Shown here one piece after another: positions 50,034 to 58,337 of a stretch of 64,000 nt of DNA. Position 1 is the stretch's first letter; each line of letters begins with the position of its first letter. The notes under the pieces are model-generated. The model saw only the letters and a program-made list of their open reading frames with translations. It did no database searches and was not told the DNA's origin. This DNA comes from Devosia sp. (lineage in GTDB: Bacteria > Pseudomonadota > Alphaproteobacteria > Rhizobiales > Devosiaceae): contig NZ_JACZKG010000072.1 of assembly GCF_014860165.1 (NCBI RefSeq), forward strand, positions 62,001 to 126,000, given 5' to 3'. Made by a program: the position numbers and the translations under genes.

Positions 50034-51023
50034 ATGATCGCCCAATTCCTCGACAAGGTTATGGACAAGCTGACGGTCGAGAACCTGACGACGGCGGGCC
50101 TGCTGTTCCTGACGGCTTTCGTCAGTGCACTCATCGCCTATTGGCGGACCGTGGAAAAGAAGTCCTTTGCCGATTTCTTCGAATTCGCCTTGCCCAAGGA
50201 AGTGATCCTGCATCCATCGGCCCGTGCCGACGCGCTGTTCTGGATCACCAAGCGGCTGATCATGCCGTTCCTCCTCATCCCATCGGGCGTGATCTTCGTG
50301 TCGGCGGTGGCCTTTGCGACCAATCAGGGCTTGGGGGCGCTGTTCAACATTCACTCGCCCCTGCTGGGCGGACCAGCCGGCCCCGTCGTGGTGATCATCT
50401 TCACCATCACCATGCTGCTGGCCTACGATCTTTCGTATTACCTCTATCACGCCGCTCAGCACCATTTTCCGGTGCTTTGGGAACTGCATAAGGTGCACCA
50501 CTCGGCCGAGGTCATGGTCGGCATCACCAAGGACCGGGTGCACCCGCTTGACGATCTGCTGAACCGCATGTGGGACGGCGTCATCCCCGGCATTGCCTTC
50601 GGCATCTGGACGTTGATCGCGCTCGACCCTGTCGAGGTGACCATTTTCGGCATCAATGTCTATGTCATCCGCAACATCCTGATGATGGACTTCGTCCGTC
50701 ACACCCATTTCAAGATCTCGTTCGGCCCGCTCAACAACGTGGTGCTCTGCCCCCATTGGCATCAGTTGCACCACAGCGTTGATCCTCGCCATTACGACAA
50801 GAATTTCGGGCTGCTGTTCTCATTCTGGGACCGGATGTTCGGCACCCTGGTCGTCCCCCAGCCGGACGAAGACTTCAAGTTCGGGCTGATGGATCGCGAC
50901 GCCCACGAGTATCAGTCGCTATTCGGGCTCTACATCCTGCCTCTGAAGAAAATGGCTCAGGTGATCGGCCAGGGATTCCGGCGCCGCGAGCCAGCCAAGC
51001 CCGTCGAGGGCAACCAGCCGTGA
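50034..51023 (+). CDS. Sterol desaturase/fatty acid hydroxylase family protein
   Basis: A 329-residue membrane di-iron enzyme with about four helices. Histidine motifs for two irons are complete: YHAAQHHFPVLWELHKVHHS (Hx3-4H and HxxHH) and HTHFK ... HWHQLHHS. Such enzymes hydroxylate or desaturate lipid alkyl chains or cleave ethers. It is chosen from the ATG at 50034 with GGGAG 11 bp before. Its stop overlaps the next start region, coupling it with the acyltransferase gene. It may modify a lipid of the polysaccharide assembly system or an acyl decoration; not shown. Confidence 0.85.
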   Translation: MIAQFLDKVMDKLTVENLTTAGLLFLTAFVSALIAYWRTVEKKSFADFFEFALPKEVILHPSARADALFWITKRLIMPFLLIPSGVIFVSAVAFATNQGLGALFNIHSPLLGGPAGPVVVIIFTITMLLAYDLSYYLYHAAQHHFPVLWELHKVHHSAEVMVGITKDRVHPLDDLLNRMWDGVIPGIAFGIWTLIALDPVEVTIFGINVYVIRNILMMDFVRHTHFKISFGPLNNVVLCPHWHQLHHSVDPRHYDKNFGLLFSFWDRMFGTLVVPQPDEDFKFGLMDRDAHEYQSLFGLYILPLKKMAQVIGQGFRRREPAKPVEGNQP

Positions 51024-51025
51024 AC

Positions 51026-52168
51026 ATGCATGCGCTTGGCGCGACCATCCGCGCCGAACGGCTGGAGATCGTCACGGACTCAGAGCGCCTCGCCGAGATC
51101 GGCCCGGCCTGGGATGAACTCTGGACCCGCACGGACAGCCTCGTGTTCCAGGGCCATGCCTGGATTTCGGCCTGGTGGCAGACCCTGCCCGATCGGGACA
51201 ACAGGCAATTGCGCATCGGGCTGGTCTGGAACGGCGACCGCCTCGACGCGGTGATGCCGCTTTGCCTGCACAGGCGCCGCGGCCTGCGCTTTCTCGAATG
51301 GGCGGCCAACAGCTATAGCGACTATGAAGACATACTCGCTGGCCCCGACTGCCCGACGGCCGCGCTGGAACGCCTCTGGGCGGAACTGACCGGCCTTGGC
51401 GGCTTCGACATCGCCCTGCTCAACCGCCTGCAGCCCGGCGCACGCATGCGCGAACTGGCGGCAAGCCGAGCCCGGCCAACGCTGGTGCCGAACCACCGCA
51501 GCGAAGTCAGTCACCGGGTGACCGGTGCCTGGACATCAGGCGCCGCCTGGTTCGACAGCCAATCCAAGAAAGCGCGCCAGAATTACCGCCGCGGCCAAAG
51601 CGCCATGAGCGAGTTCGGCTCGGCCCGGTTCCGCCTGCTGCCAGAGGACGAGCCGCTCGCCCCGGTGCTGGCCCGCCTTTCAGCGCTCAAACGCAAGTGG
51701 CTGGATGCCCGCGGCCACACCTCCGCCCTGTTCGATGAAGGCGATGTTGCGCTGCCCGCTTTGGTGCAGGCGCTGGCCCGGGCGGGTGTCCTGCGCATCT
51801 TCGTTATCGAGGTGGATGGATTGATCGTGGCCATCTCGATCAATTTCGAACATCACGGCACCCTGATGGCTTTCGTCACCACCTATGACCCGGCTTTCGA
51901 GCGCGCTTCGCCTGGGACGCTGCTGATGAGCGACTACATCATGTGGGCGTTCGATCGCGGCCTGCACACGGTCGACTTCCTCTGCGGCGCCGAAGCCTTC
52001 AAGCAGCGTTTCGGCACCGATGCGGTGACGCTGGGCACCTTCGTCGCCCCAGGATCGCTACGCGGACGCGCTGTCCTCGCGCTGGACCATGCGCGGCATG
52101 CGCTGGCGCAAAGGCGCCAGCGCGCTGCGTCGGCAACCGTCACAACGGCCAGCAATCAGGCGCGATAG
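51026..52168 (+). CDS. CelD/BcsL-like GNAT family acyltransferase
   Basis: A 380-residue protein with two GNAT-type lobes (Acetyltransf_6 / CelD-like): AWDELWTRTDSLVFQGHAWISAWW is a conserved N-terminal block, KKARQNYRRG the centre, and LRIFVIEVDGLIVAISINFEHHG with the FLCGAEAFKQRFG motif the C-terminal lobe. CelD-like proteins are found in cellulose and exopolysaccharide loci. The GTG at 51020 overlaps the preceding stop; the ATG at 51026 is taken. It converges on vanB with a 13-bp overlap of ends. Acyl donor and target unknown. Confidence 0.82.
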   Translation: MHALGATIRAERLEIVTDSERLAEIGPAWDELWTRTDSLVFQGHAWISAWWQTLPDRDNRQLRIGLVWNGDRLDAVMPLCLHRRRGLRFLEWAANSYSDYEDILAGPDCPTAALERLWAELTGLGGFDIALLNRLQPGARMRELAASRARPTLVPNHRSEVSHRVTGAWTSGAAWFDSQSKKARQNYRRGQSAMSEFGSARFRLLPEDEPLAPVLARLSALKRKWLDARGHTSALFDEGDVALPALVQALARAGVLRIFVIEVDGLIVAISINFEHHGTLMAFVTTYDPAFERASPGTLLMSDYIMWAFDRGLHTVDFLCGAEAFKQRFGTDAVTLGTFVAPGSLRGRAVLALDHARHALAQRRQRAASATVTTASNQAR

Positions 52169-53124
52169 CCCACGTCGATGACCGCCTTGCCGCTGGCAAA
52201 GCGCGAGACGCAGGCACACATGCGGGTCCCCTCATGCTTTTCCTCGGCGCTGAAGAACACGTCGCGATGGTCTATGGGTCCGTCATGCGCGACGATGTCG
52301 ACGGCGCAGAGCCCGCATTCGCCACGCTGGCAATCGTAGATCATGTCCACGCCAGCCCCGAGCAAGGCTTCAAGCAGCGTCTGATCCGGCCGCACGGCCA
52401 CGGAACGACCGAGCCCCTGCACCTCCACGCTGAACGGGCCTTCGGCAAAGAGCCCGCTATCGCCGAACACTTCGTAGCGCAGCCGCCCCAGGGGACGCCC
52501 TGCAGCGGCCCAGGCGGCCTTGACCGCATTGAGCATGTCGATGGGTCCGCAGACATAGAGCTCGCCATCGGCAGGCAGGGCCGCGATCTCGGCGGCGACA
52601 TCGATCCGCCCACCGGCATCGCCGGCATGCACGGCCACCGCATTCCCCAGTTCGGCCTCGAGCGCATCGGCAAAGGCCATCACCGAGCGGCTGCGCCCGC
52701 CATAGGCCAGACGGAAGGGAATGCCGCGACGCTTGAGGGCCAGGGCCATGCCATAGATCGGGGTTATGCCGATGCCGCCGGCCATCAGCAGGTAATAGGG
52801 CGCGCGCCAGGCCAGCTCGAACCGGTTTTCCGGCAGGCTGAGTTCGATGGCCGCGCCCACCTCGAGCCCCCACATGAAGCGCGAGCCGCCACGGCTGTGC
52901 TCGTGGTGTTTGACCGCAACGCTGATATGGCCTGATGGCGCCGGCAGGCAGCTATAGGTTCGGATGGCCTGCCCCTCGCCGAGGCTGACCTTGAAATTGC
53001 TGTGCGAGCCCGGATCGAAACGCGGCAGCACACCTTCGACCGCGAATTCGAGCAGCCTGACATCGTCGGCGATCTTCTCGGCGCGAGTGAGGACGCCCTG
53101 GCGCCATTCCTGCCTGTTGCGCAT
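52156..53124 (-). CDS. vanB: Vanillate O-demethylase reductase subunit (VanB-like)
   Basis: A 322-residue electron-transfer protein: an FMN/NAD-binding ferredoxin-reductase module (RTYSCLPAP for flavin; GGIGITPIYGMALAL for NADH) and a C-terminal 2Fe-2S domain with Cys265, Cys270, Cys273 and Cys303 (spacing C-x4-C-x2-C-x29-C, typical plant ferredoxin). It passes electrons from NAD(P)H to the oxygenase encoded by vanA. The ATG at 53122-53124 has AGGAGG 6 bp upstream. It is separated from vanA by a GntR regulator gene on the same strand, forming vanA-gntR-vanB. Confidence 0.9.
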   Translation of the reverse strand: MRNRQEWRQGVLTRAEKIADDVRLLEFAVEGVLPRFDPGSHSNFKVSLGEGQAIRTYSCLPAPSGHISVAVKHHEHSRGGSRFMWGLEVGAAIELSLPENRFELAWRAPYYLLMAGGIGITPIYGMALALKRRGIPFRLAYGGRSRSVMAFADALEAELGNAVAVHAGDAGGRIDVAAEIAALPADGELYVCGPIDMLNAVKAAWAAAGRPLGRLRYEVFGDSGLFAEGPFSVEVQGLGRSVAVRPDQTLLEALLGAGVDMIYDCQRGECGLCAVDIVAHDGPIDHRDVFFSAEEKHEGTRMCACVSRFASGKAVIDVGYRA

Positions 53125-53134
53125 AACCTGCCTC

Positions 53135-53878
53135 CTATTCGCCGACCAGAGCCAGCGCCGGCATGCGGCGCAGCAGGCTTCGATCCTCGGCGATGACATA
53201 TTCGAGATTCTGCCGCGCCAGCCGCGCATGCTCGCGCGCCAGCGCCTCGGCCCGCCCGCCCTCACGCAGGTCGATGGCGTTGACGATGGCCTTGTGCTGC
53301 GCCTGCCCCACCAGCAGCGACTGGCGGAAGGCCGGGACGTCGGCCTGCTTGTCGAGAAAGGCGCTCGGCGAGGCGAAGGGCAGCCGCGTCACCCGTCCGA
53401 TCTCGCGCCTTATGGTCTCGCTGCCGGACAGACCTGCCAGGGCCTCGTGAAAGGCCGCATTGAGTTCGACATAGCGCTCGAATTCCATGTCCGCGGGCCG
53501 GTCGCGCACCGTTTCGTCAAGCGCGCGCACCAGGTCCTTGATCGCCTTCATCCTCGCCGGCGGCACGCCGCGTTCCGCCGCCAGCCGCGCCGCAGTGCCT
53601 TCGAGCACGCCGCGCAACTCAATGGCGTCGATAACCTCCTCACGCGCGAAGCCACGCACTGCAAAACCGCCTGAGGGAATGAGCTCAAGCAGCCCCTCCT
53701 GCTCCAGCCGGGCCAATGCGGCGCGGATCGGCGTGCGGGAGATCCCGAGGCGTTGGGCGATGGCCACCTCCGAAAGCCGCTCGCCCGGGCGGACGCTGCC
53801 GCCCAGGATCAGGTCGCGTACGCCCATCAGCGCCTTGAGCGATTGCGGCTGCTGGCGTGTCTGCAGTGATACGGCCAT
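53135..53878 (-). CDS. GntR family regulator, FadR subgroup (VanR-like)
   Basis: A 247-residue repressor-type regulator: N-terminal winged helix (LSEVAIAQRLGISRTPIRAALARLEQEGL) and a C-terminal FCD ligand domain with three histidine/aspartate positions expected in a helical metal site (FHEALAGLSG, DKQADVPAFRQSLLVGQAQHKAIVNAI). It is coded 3 bp after vanA and 10 bp before vanB, so it is in the middle of the operon it likely controls. Vanillate is the probable effector by context, as for VanR of other bacteria (inference). A matching operator lies upstream of vanA. Confidence 0.88.
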   Translation of the reverse strand: MAVSLQTRQQPQSLKALMGVRDLILGGSVRPGERLSEVAIAQRLGISRTPIRAALARLEQEGLLELIPSGGFAVRGFAREEVIDAIELRGVLEGTAARLAAERGVPPARMKAIKDLVRALDETVRDRPADMEFERYVELNAAFHEALAGLSGSETIRREIGRVTRLPFASPSAFLDKQADVPAFRQSLLVGQAQHKAIVNAIDLREGGRAEALAREHARLARQNLEYVIAEDRSLLRRMPALALVGE

Positions 53879-53881
53879 GGA

Positions 53882-54928
53882 CTATTCCGCCGCCATGGCG
53901 TGTTGCTGCTCGTCCGCGATCATCGCGTCGATCAGCTTGCGCGCCCACATCGAGCCGGCATCGATATTGAGGTTGTAGATGACATGGTCCGGATTGCTGT
54001 CGATGGCGATCTGCTGGGCTTCCAGGATCCGCTCATCCTCGCGGAAGATGCCCGCCACCCCCTCGCGCAATTCATGCGTGCGGCGCTGCTCGGAGAGTTT
54101 GTAGTTGCGGGCAAAGGCCCAGAAATAGTGGCAGGTCTTGTCGGTCTCGGGCGTGATCGTATTGAGCACGAAGCCGTTGACCCCCTGGCTGCGGTCGCCC
54201 TCGGGTGCGCCCGTCCCGGCAACCGCCACACCCACATCGATGGCGATGGTGGCCGGCGCCTCGAAGTTGATGATCTGCCAGCGATCGACATTGCCCTCCT
54301 TGCCCAATTGCCCACGCCAGAACGGCGGTGGGTCGATATCCTTCATCCAGCGGGTAATGGTCGCCGTCTTGTCCGAATGGGTGGCGGTGAACGGCGCCTC
54401 GGCGACGGCGCGGTTGCCGATGGATGAGCCATGCACATAGGTCTCGTGCGTCAGGTCCATCAGATTATCGATCACCAGCCGATAATCGCATTTGGCGTGG
54501 ATCAGCTTGCCATCCGCGGCCCAGGCCGGATCGTCGTTCCAATGCAGGTCAGGCACTTTGGCGGGATCCGCCAGCGCCGGATCGCCCATCCACAGCCAGA
54601 TGAAGCGGTGCTTCTCGATCAGCGGATAGGACACCACGCAGGCCGACGGATTGATCGTGTCCTGCGAAGGCATGTATACACAGCGGCCGGTATCGTCGAA
54701 TTCCAGCCCATGGTAGCCGCAGATGACATTGTCACCATAGAGCTCACCCATGGAGAGCGGCAGCAGCCTGTGCCAGCAGGCATCGGCCAGCGCCACCGGC
54801 GTTCCATCCTGCTTGCGGTACATAACGACAGGCTTTCCGCAGATTTTGCGCGGCAATAGCTGCCGCTTCACTTCGGTGTCCCACGCGGCGGCATACCAGG
54901 CGTTCAGTGGAAATGTCTGAGTGGTCAT
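53882..54928 (-). CDS. vanA: Vanillate O-demethylase oxygenase subunit (VanA-like Rieske dioxygenase family)
   Basis: A 348-residue Rieske non-heme iron oxygenase that demethylates vanillate to protocatechuate and formaldehyde. The Rieske centre uses Cys51, His53, Cys70 and His73 (CWHR and CGYH), and the mononuclear iron site is in NLMDLTHETYVHG (His161, His166). Length and layout match VanA of Pseudomonas and Caulobacter. I chose the ATG at 54926-54928. With vanB and the ferulate-type operon nearby, vanillate is the expected substrate, although other methoxy-aromatics are possible. Confidence 0.9.
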   Translation of the reverse strand: MTTQTFPLNAWYAAAWDTEVKRQLLPRKICGKPVVMYRKQDGTPVALADACWHRLLPLSMGELYGDNVICGYHGLEFDDTGRCVYMPSQDTINPSACVVSYPLIEKHRFIWLWMGDPALADPAKVPDLHWNDDPAWAADGKLIHAKCDYRLVIDNLMDLTHETYVHGSSIGNRAVAEAPFTATHSDKTATITRWMKDIDPPPFWRGQLGKEGNVDRWQIINFEAPATIAIDVGVAVAGTGAPEGDRSQGVNGFVLNTITPETDKTCHYFWAFARNYKLSEQRRTHELREGVAGIFREDERILEAQQIAIDSNPDHVIYNLNIDAGSMWARKLIDAMIADEQQHAMAAE

Positions 54929-54977
54929 CAGCGGGCTCCTCCTCAGGCGCTCAATCTCATGGGGACATGAGATACCA

Positions 54978-54989
54978 ATTGTATACATT
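54978..54989. promoter_or_regulatory. VanR-type operator upstream of vanA
   Basis: ATTGTATACATT, an imperfect palindrome centred on GTATAC, lies 50 bp before the vanA ATG, beside TTGAAA on the minus strand that could be a -35 box. It resembles the Caulobacter VanR site ATTGGATCCAAT (ATTG-N4-CAAT). The GntR protein encoded in this operon is the likely binder (inference). Confidence 0.55.
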
Positions 54990-55020
54990 TTTCAAGGGCA
55001 CATGCCCGCCGGAATTGGCA

Positions 55021-55045
55021 GGGTCCGGCCTTGTCGGCCGGACCC
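55021..55045 (-). terminator. Hairpin after dctP
   Basis: Perfect 10-bp stem GGGTCCGGCC/GGCCGGACCC with a 5-base loop, just after the dctP stop on the minus strand. The T-run is missing, so it is a terminator-like or mRNA-end-protecting hairpin. Confidence 0.5.
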
Positions 55046-55051
55046 CTTTGC

Positions 55052-56074
55052 TCAGTTGGACTCTGCGGCAATGGCCGCCTTGGCAGCTTCATAGAGCGCC
55101 GGACCATCCAGCCCCAGTGCCGTCATTTCGGTGAACCAGCCCTCGACCGTAGGCTGTGCGGCAGCCTGCCAGCGGGCCGTTTCGGCTTCGTCCAGTTGCA
55201 CGATGTTGTTGCCGGCCGATACAGCGATCTTGAGGCCGTTGGCATCGCCCGAATCCATGACATTGCCGAACTGACGCGAGACCTCGAGGCCCGAATTGGC
55301 ATCGATGATCGCCTTCAGGTCATCAGGAAGGTTGTTGTAGCTGTCCTGGTTCATGATGAAGCCGAAGGTCTGCGTATAGAGCCCGTACTGGCTGGTGAAA
55401 CCGGTATGGTTCTTGACCAGTTCGGACACGCGCAGGGACGGGGTCACTTCCCACGGAATGGTCGTGGCATCGATCACGCCCTTGGACAGGGCCTCGGTCA
55501 CCTGCGGCACCGGCATGCCCACCGGCTCGGCGCCGAGCTGGGCCAGCATGCTGGAAATGATGCGAGACCCGCCGCGCACCTTCATCCCCTTGAGATCTTC
55601 AAGGCTGGTGATGGGGTTCTTGGAGTGGAACAGGCCAGGACCATGGGTATGCAGGGCGATGACGTGAACGCCGGCGAATTCGTCGGCCGAATTTGCCATG
55701 ACATAGTTGTAGAAGGCCGCCGATGAATCAGCGGCATTGGTCACCATGAAGGGCAGCTCGAACACTTCCGACTTGGGGAAGCGCCCGGGCGTATAGCCCA
55801 GCACCGTCCAGATGATGTCCACCACGCCGTCCTTGGCCTGGTCGTAGAGCTCCGGCGGGGCGCCGCCCAGCTGCATGGCCGGATAGAGCTCGAACTTGAT
55901 GCGCCCGCCGGATTCTTCGGCAACCTTGGCCGCCCAGGGCTCGATTGCCTGGGCGGGAATGGTCGCCTGCGCGGGCAGCATCTGGTGGATGCGCAGGGTC
56001 ACTTCCTGGGCGAATGCTGTTGTCGACATCGCGAGCGCGGCCAGCGCGCCTGCAATTATATGTACGGTCTTCAT
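55052..56074 (-). CDS. dctP: TRAP transporter substrate-binding protein DctP
   Basis: A 340-residue periplasmic solute receptor with signal peptide (cut after AFA). The PF03480 pattern is present: WAAKVAEESGGRIKFELYPAMQLGG, the LKGMKVRGGSR helix with the conserved Arg that binds the substrate carboxylate, and TTIPWEVTPSLRV. A GGAGG ribosome site precedes the ATG. It binds a carboxylated ligand; between a vanillate demethylase and a ferulate-type operon, an aromatic acid is likely (inference). It is the last gene of dctQ-dctM-dctP, an unusual order for the receptor. Confidence 0.93.
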   Translation of the reverse strand: MKTVHIIAGALAALAMSTTAFAQEVTLRIHQMLPAQATIPAQAIEPWAAKVAEESGGRIKFELYPAMQLGGAPPELYDQAKDGVVDIIWTVLGYTPGRFPKSEVFELPFMVTNAADSSAAFYNYVMANSADEFAGVHVIALHTHGPGLFHSKNPITSLEDLKGMKVRGGSRIISSMLAQLGAEPVGMPVPQVTEALSKGVIDATTIPWEVTPSLRVSELVKNHTGFTSQYGLYTQTFGFIMNQDSYNNLPDDLKAIIDANSGLEVSRQFGNVMDSGDANGLKIAVSAGNNIVQLDEAETARWQAAAQPTVEGWFTEMTALGLDGPALYEAAKAAIAAESN

Positions 56075-56117
56075 TGGGTTTCCTCCCTAACTGGGCCATC
56101 TGGCCCCTCTCTTTCAG

Positions 56118-56153
56118 CCTTGCCGGGCCCTCTCCTCATCGGGTCCGGCAAGG
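56118..56153 (-). promoter_or_regulatory. Hairpin between dctM and dctP
   Basis: CCTTGCCGG (56118-56126) pairs with CCGGCAAGG (56145-56153), a perfect 9-bp stem with an 18-base loop in the 90-bp gap. Without a U-tract on the minus transcript it is more likely an mRNA-stabilising or processing element that lets dctP be made in excess over the permeases. Confidence 0.5.
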
Positions 56154-56164
56154 GGTTCGAAGCC

Positions 56165-57487
56165 TTAGTAGAGCATCCAGACCAACCATAGCGTGATCGG
56201 TGGAAACGCCACCAGGATTGCGGTGCGGACAATGTCGCTGACCACGAAGGGCAGTACGCCGCGATAGGTCTCCGATAGTCTTGTCCCCGGCGACATGGAG
56301 TGGATGATGAACAGGTTCATGCCCACCGGAGGCGTGATCAGCCCCACCTCGACCACGATCAGCACGATGATGCCGAACCAGATGCCGAACTCGTCCGGCG
56401 TCAGACCGAAATCGAGCACCGTCATCATCGGATAGATGATCGGCACGGTGAGCAGGATCATCGACAGCGAGTCCATCACGCAGCCCATGACCAGGTAGAA
56501 GATCAGCACCAGGATCATGACGAGCCAGGGGTTGAAACCCTGTTCGCCGACCCAGGCAGCCATCACCTGGGGCACCTGCGACAGGGCCAGGAAGCTGTTG
56601 AGGGCTGCCGCGCCAAGCACGATCAGGAAGATCATCGCCGTGGAACTGGCCGTGGCGAGGCATGCCTGGACAATGGCCTTCCGGTCGAGGCTTCTTGCCG
56701 AAAGCGCAATCACGAATGTTCCCGCCGCGCCGATGGCAGCCGCCTCGGTCGGGGTGAAGATGCCGGCATAGATGCCGCCGATCACCAGAATGAAGATCGC
56801 CAGCACCGGCCAGGTCCTGAACAGTTCCCGGAAGCGCTGGCCATAGGGCATGCGCTCCCGCACCCCGCCCGAATCCGGTTGCACCCGCACATAGATGGCA
56901 ATGACGATGATATAGCCGATGGCCGCCAGAACGCCCGGCGCGAAGGCACCCATGAACAGCTTGGCGATGTTCTGCTCGGTCAGCACGGCGAAGATCACAA
57001 GGATGATCGAGGGCGGAATGAGAATGCCCAGCGTTCCACCTGCCGCGACAGCGCCGGTCGCCAGCGCGCCGGAATAGCCATATTTCTTGAGTTCGGGCAG
57101 CGCCACCTGGCCCATGGTGGCCGCCGTGGCCAGCGAGGACCCGCAAATGGCCCCGAAGCCGGCGCTGGCGCCGATGGCGGCCATGGCTACGCCACCCCTC
57201 TTGTGACCGAGCCATGCGGCGGCAGCGTTGAACAGGCCGGCCGACAGCCCGCCAAGCGTGGCGAACTGCCCCATCAGCAGGAACAGGGGCACCACCGACA
57301 GCGAGTAGGACGCATAGGTGGAATAGGTCAGGTTCTTGAACTGGCCCAGCAGCGGGTTGAAGCTGCCGGTCACCAGCCAGGTGCCCACGATGCCGACACC
57401 GAACATGGCTATGCCGATCGGTATGCGCAGGAAAATCAGGATGAGGACAAGCGGGATGCCGATCAACCCGAGCGCGAGGTCGCTCAT
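56165..57487 (-). CDS. dctM: TRAP transporter large permease DctM
   Basis: A 440-residue inner-membrane protein with 12-13 helices of the DctM family; it is the Na+-coupled transport channel of the TRAP system. Hallmarks include FLRIPIGIAMFGVGIVG, SLSVVPLFLLMGQFA, GSSLATAATMGQVALPEL and the conserved LGILIPPSIILVIFAVLTEQ and LITPPVGMNLFIIHSM motifs. The start ATG overlaps the dctQ stop (ATGA), so the two are translationally coupled. Confidence 0.95.
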   Translation of the reverse strand: MSDLALGLIGIPLVLILIFLRIPIGIAMFGVGIVGTWLVTGSFNPLLGQFKNLTYSTYASYSLSVVPLFLLMGQFATLGGLSAGLFNAAAAWLGHKRGGVAMAAIGASAGFGAICGSSLATAATMGQVALPELKKYGYSGALATGAVAAGGTLGILIPPSIILVIFAVLTEQNIAKLFMGAFAPGVLAAIGYIIVIAIYVRVQPDSGGVRERMPYGQRFRELFRTWPVLAIFILVIGGIYAGIFTPTEAAAIGAAGTFVIALSARSLDRKAIVQACLATASSTAMIFLIVLGAAALNSFLALSQVPQVMAAWVGEQGFNPWLVMILVLIFYLVMGCVMDSLSMILLTVPIIYPMMTVLDFGLTPDEFGIWFGIIVLIVVEVGLITPPVGMNLFIIHSMSPGTRLSETYRGVLPFVVSDIVRTAILVAFPPITLWLVWMLY

Positions 57488-58026
57488 AGCTCTGCCCCCG
57501 CCTGCCGGGGTTCGGCCTCGCCGGCCAGCGCATGCCGGATGGACCGGCCCGCGACATAGAGCGCCACCAGCACCAGCGCCACCGCCCCCACCAGGCCCAG
57601 CGCATAGGCCCAGCCCAGCGGGAACCGCAGCAGTAGGGTGGTTTCGCGATAGGCGAATTTATCGAGCATGCCGAAATAGAGGCGCCAGGCGATGAAACCG
57701 GACAGCGCCAGCATTAACAGGTCGCTGATGACAAGCAGCCAGGCATTGGCGCGCACACCGAAACTGTCGGTAACCAGCGTCACCAGGGCATGGCCGCGCT
57801 GCAGGTGAACCCAGGGCATGAAGGCAAACACGGCAAAGCCCATGCCGACCGAGACCAGTTCATAGTCTCCGGTAATCGGCCGCAACCCCGCCCATATCAA
57901 CGCCCGGCCGACCACGCTCGCCACGACCATCGCCACGATCGCCATCAGCGCTATGCCGCCTGCCACGGCAAGCCCCCTCGCCAGCGCAATTGTCATTCGC
58001 CCCAGCACGGATTCGTCTCTGAACAT
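57484..58026 (-). CDS. dctQ: TRAP transporter small permease DctQ
   Basis: A 180-residue inner-membrane protein with four helices: GLAVAGGIALMAIVAMVVASVVGR, GDYELVSVGMGFAVFAFMPWVHLQRGHALV (the conserved HLQRGH region of DctQ) and two more. It acts as the scaffold for DctM. A GGGGAG ribosome site lies before the ATG. It is the first gene of the TRAP operon and diverges from the MarR gene. Confidence 0.93.
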   Translation of the reverse strand: MFRDESVLGRMTIALARGLAVAGGIALMAIVAMVVASVVGRALIWAGLRPITGDYELVSVGMGFAVFAFMPWVHLQRGHALVTLVTDSFGVRANAWLLVISDLLMLALSGFIAWRLYFGMLDKFAYRETTLLLRFPLGWAYALGLVGAVALVLVALYVAGRSIRHALAGEAEPRQAGAEL

Positions 58027-58337
58027 CCACCACTCCCCTTCCGTGCGATTAGAGGCTCTGCCGGCTCCGATGTAAAATGAGAAATGTCTTCGTTTTTATA
58101 ACTTGACGATTATCATGAGCCAGGCCGGAAGCAGTCTTTCGGCCAAAATAGGCGGATTTTCATAACCAATGATGCAATATTGCGCCGAACAACGGATCGT
58201 TCGGCTCGCCTGCCCGTCCAGCGCCTCGCATCTTTGGGCGCCATTGCCGTTGCGATCGGCTATTATGTTATCCTAGATAACTAAATTAGCGGGTTGCTGC
58301 AAGCTGGCCTTGCCTTCCGCTTCAGTCCGGTTACGAA
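58027..58337. other. Divergent regulatory gap between dctQ and marR
   Basis: This 311-bp gap is AT-richer than its surroundings and has no convincing small gene. It contains the putative MarR operator (58267-58281) near the marR start and should hold both promoters. A TTGACG word at 58103-58108 has no clear -10 partner. Nothing else is evident. Confidence 0.6.
58267..58281. promoter_or_regulatory. MarR-type operator in front of marR
   Basis: GTTATC CTA GATAAC, a perfect 6+3+6 inverted repeat 57-71 bp before the marR ATG. The same GTTAT-N5-ATAAC form occurs at 63923-63939 upstream of the CoA ligase. This fits autoregulation by the MarR protein, and could also affect the divergent TRAP operon (inference). 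Confidence 0.65.

Noticed and set aside
32534-52168. Recently acquired mobile island
   Set aside because: The polysaccharide locus is accessory in content, but no integrase, IS element, tRNA edge or att-like direct repeats are visible at its borders.
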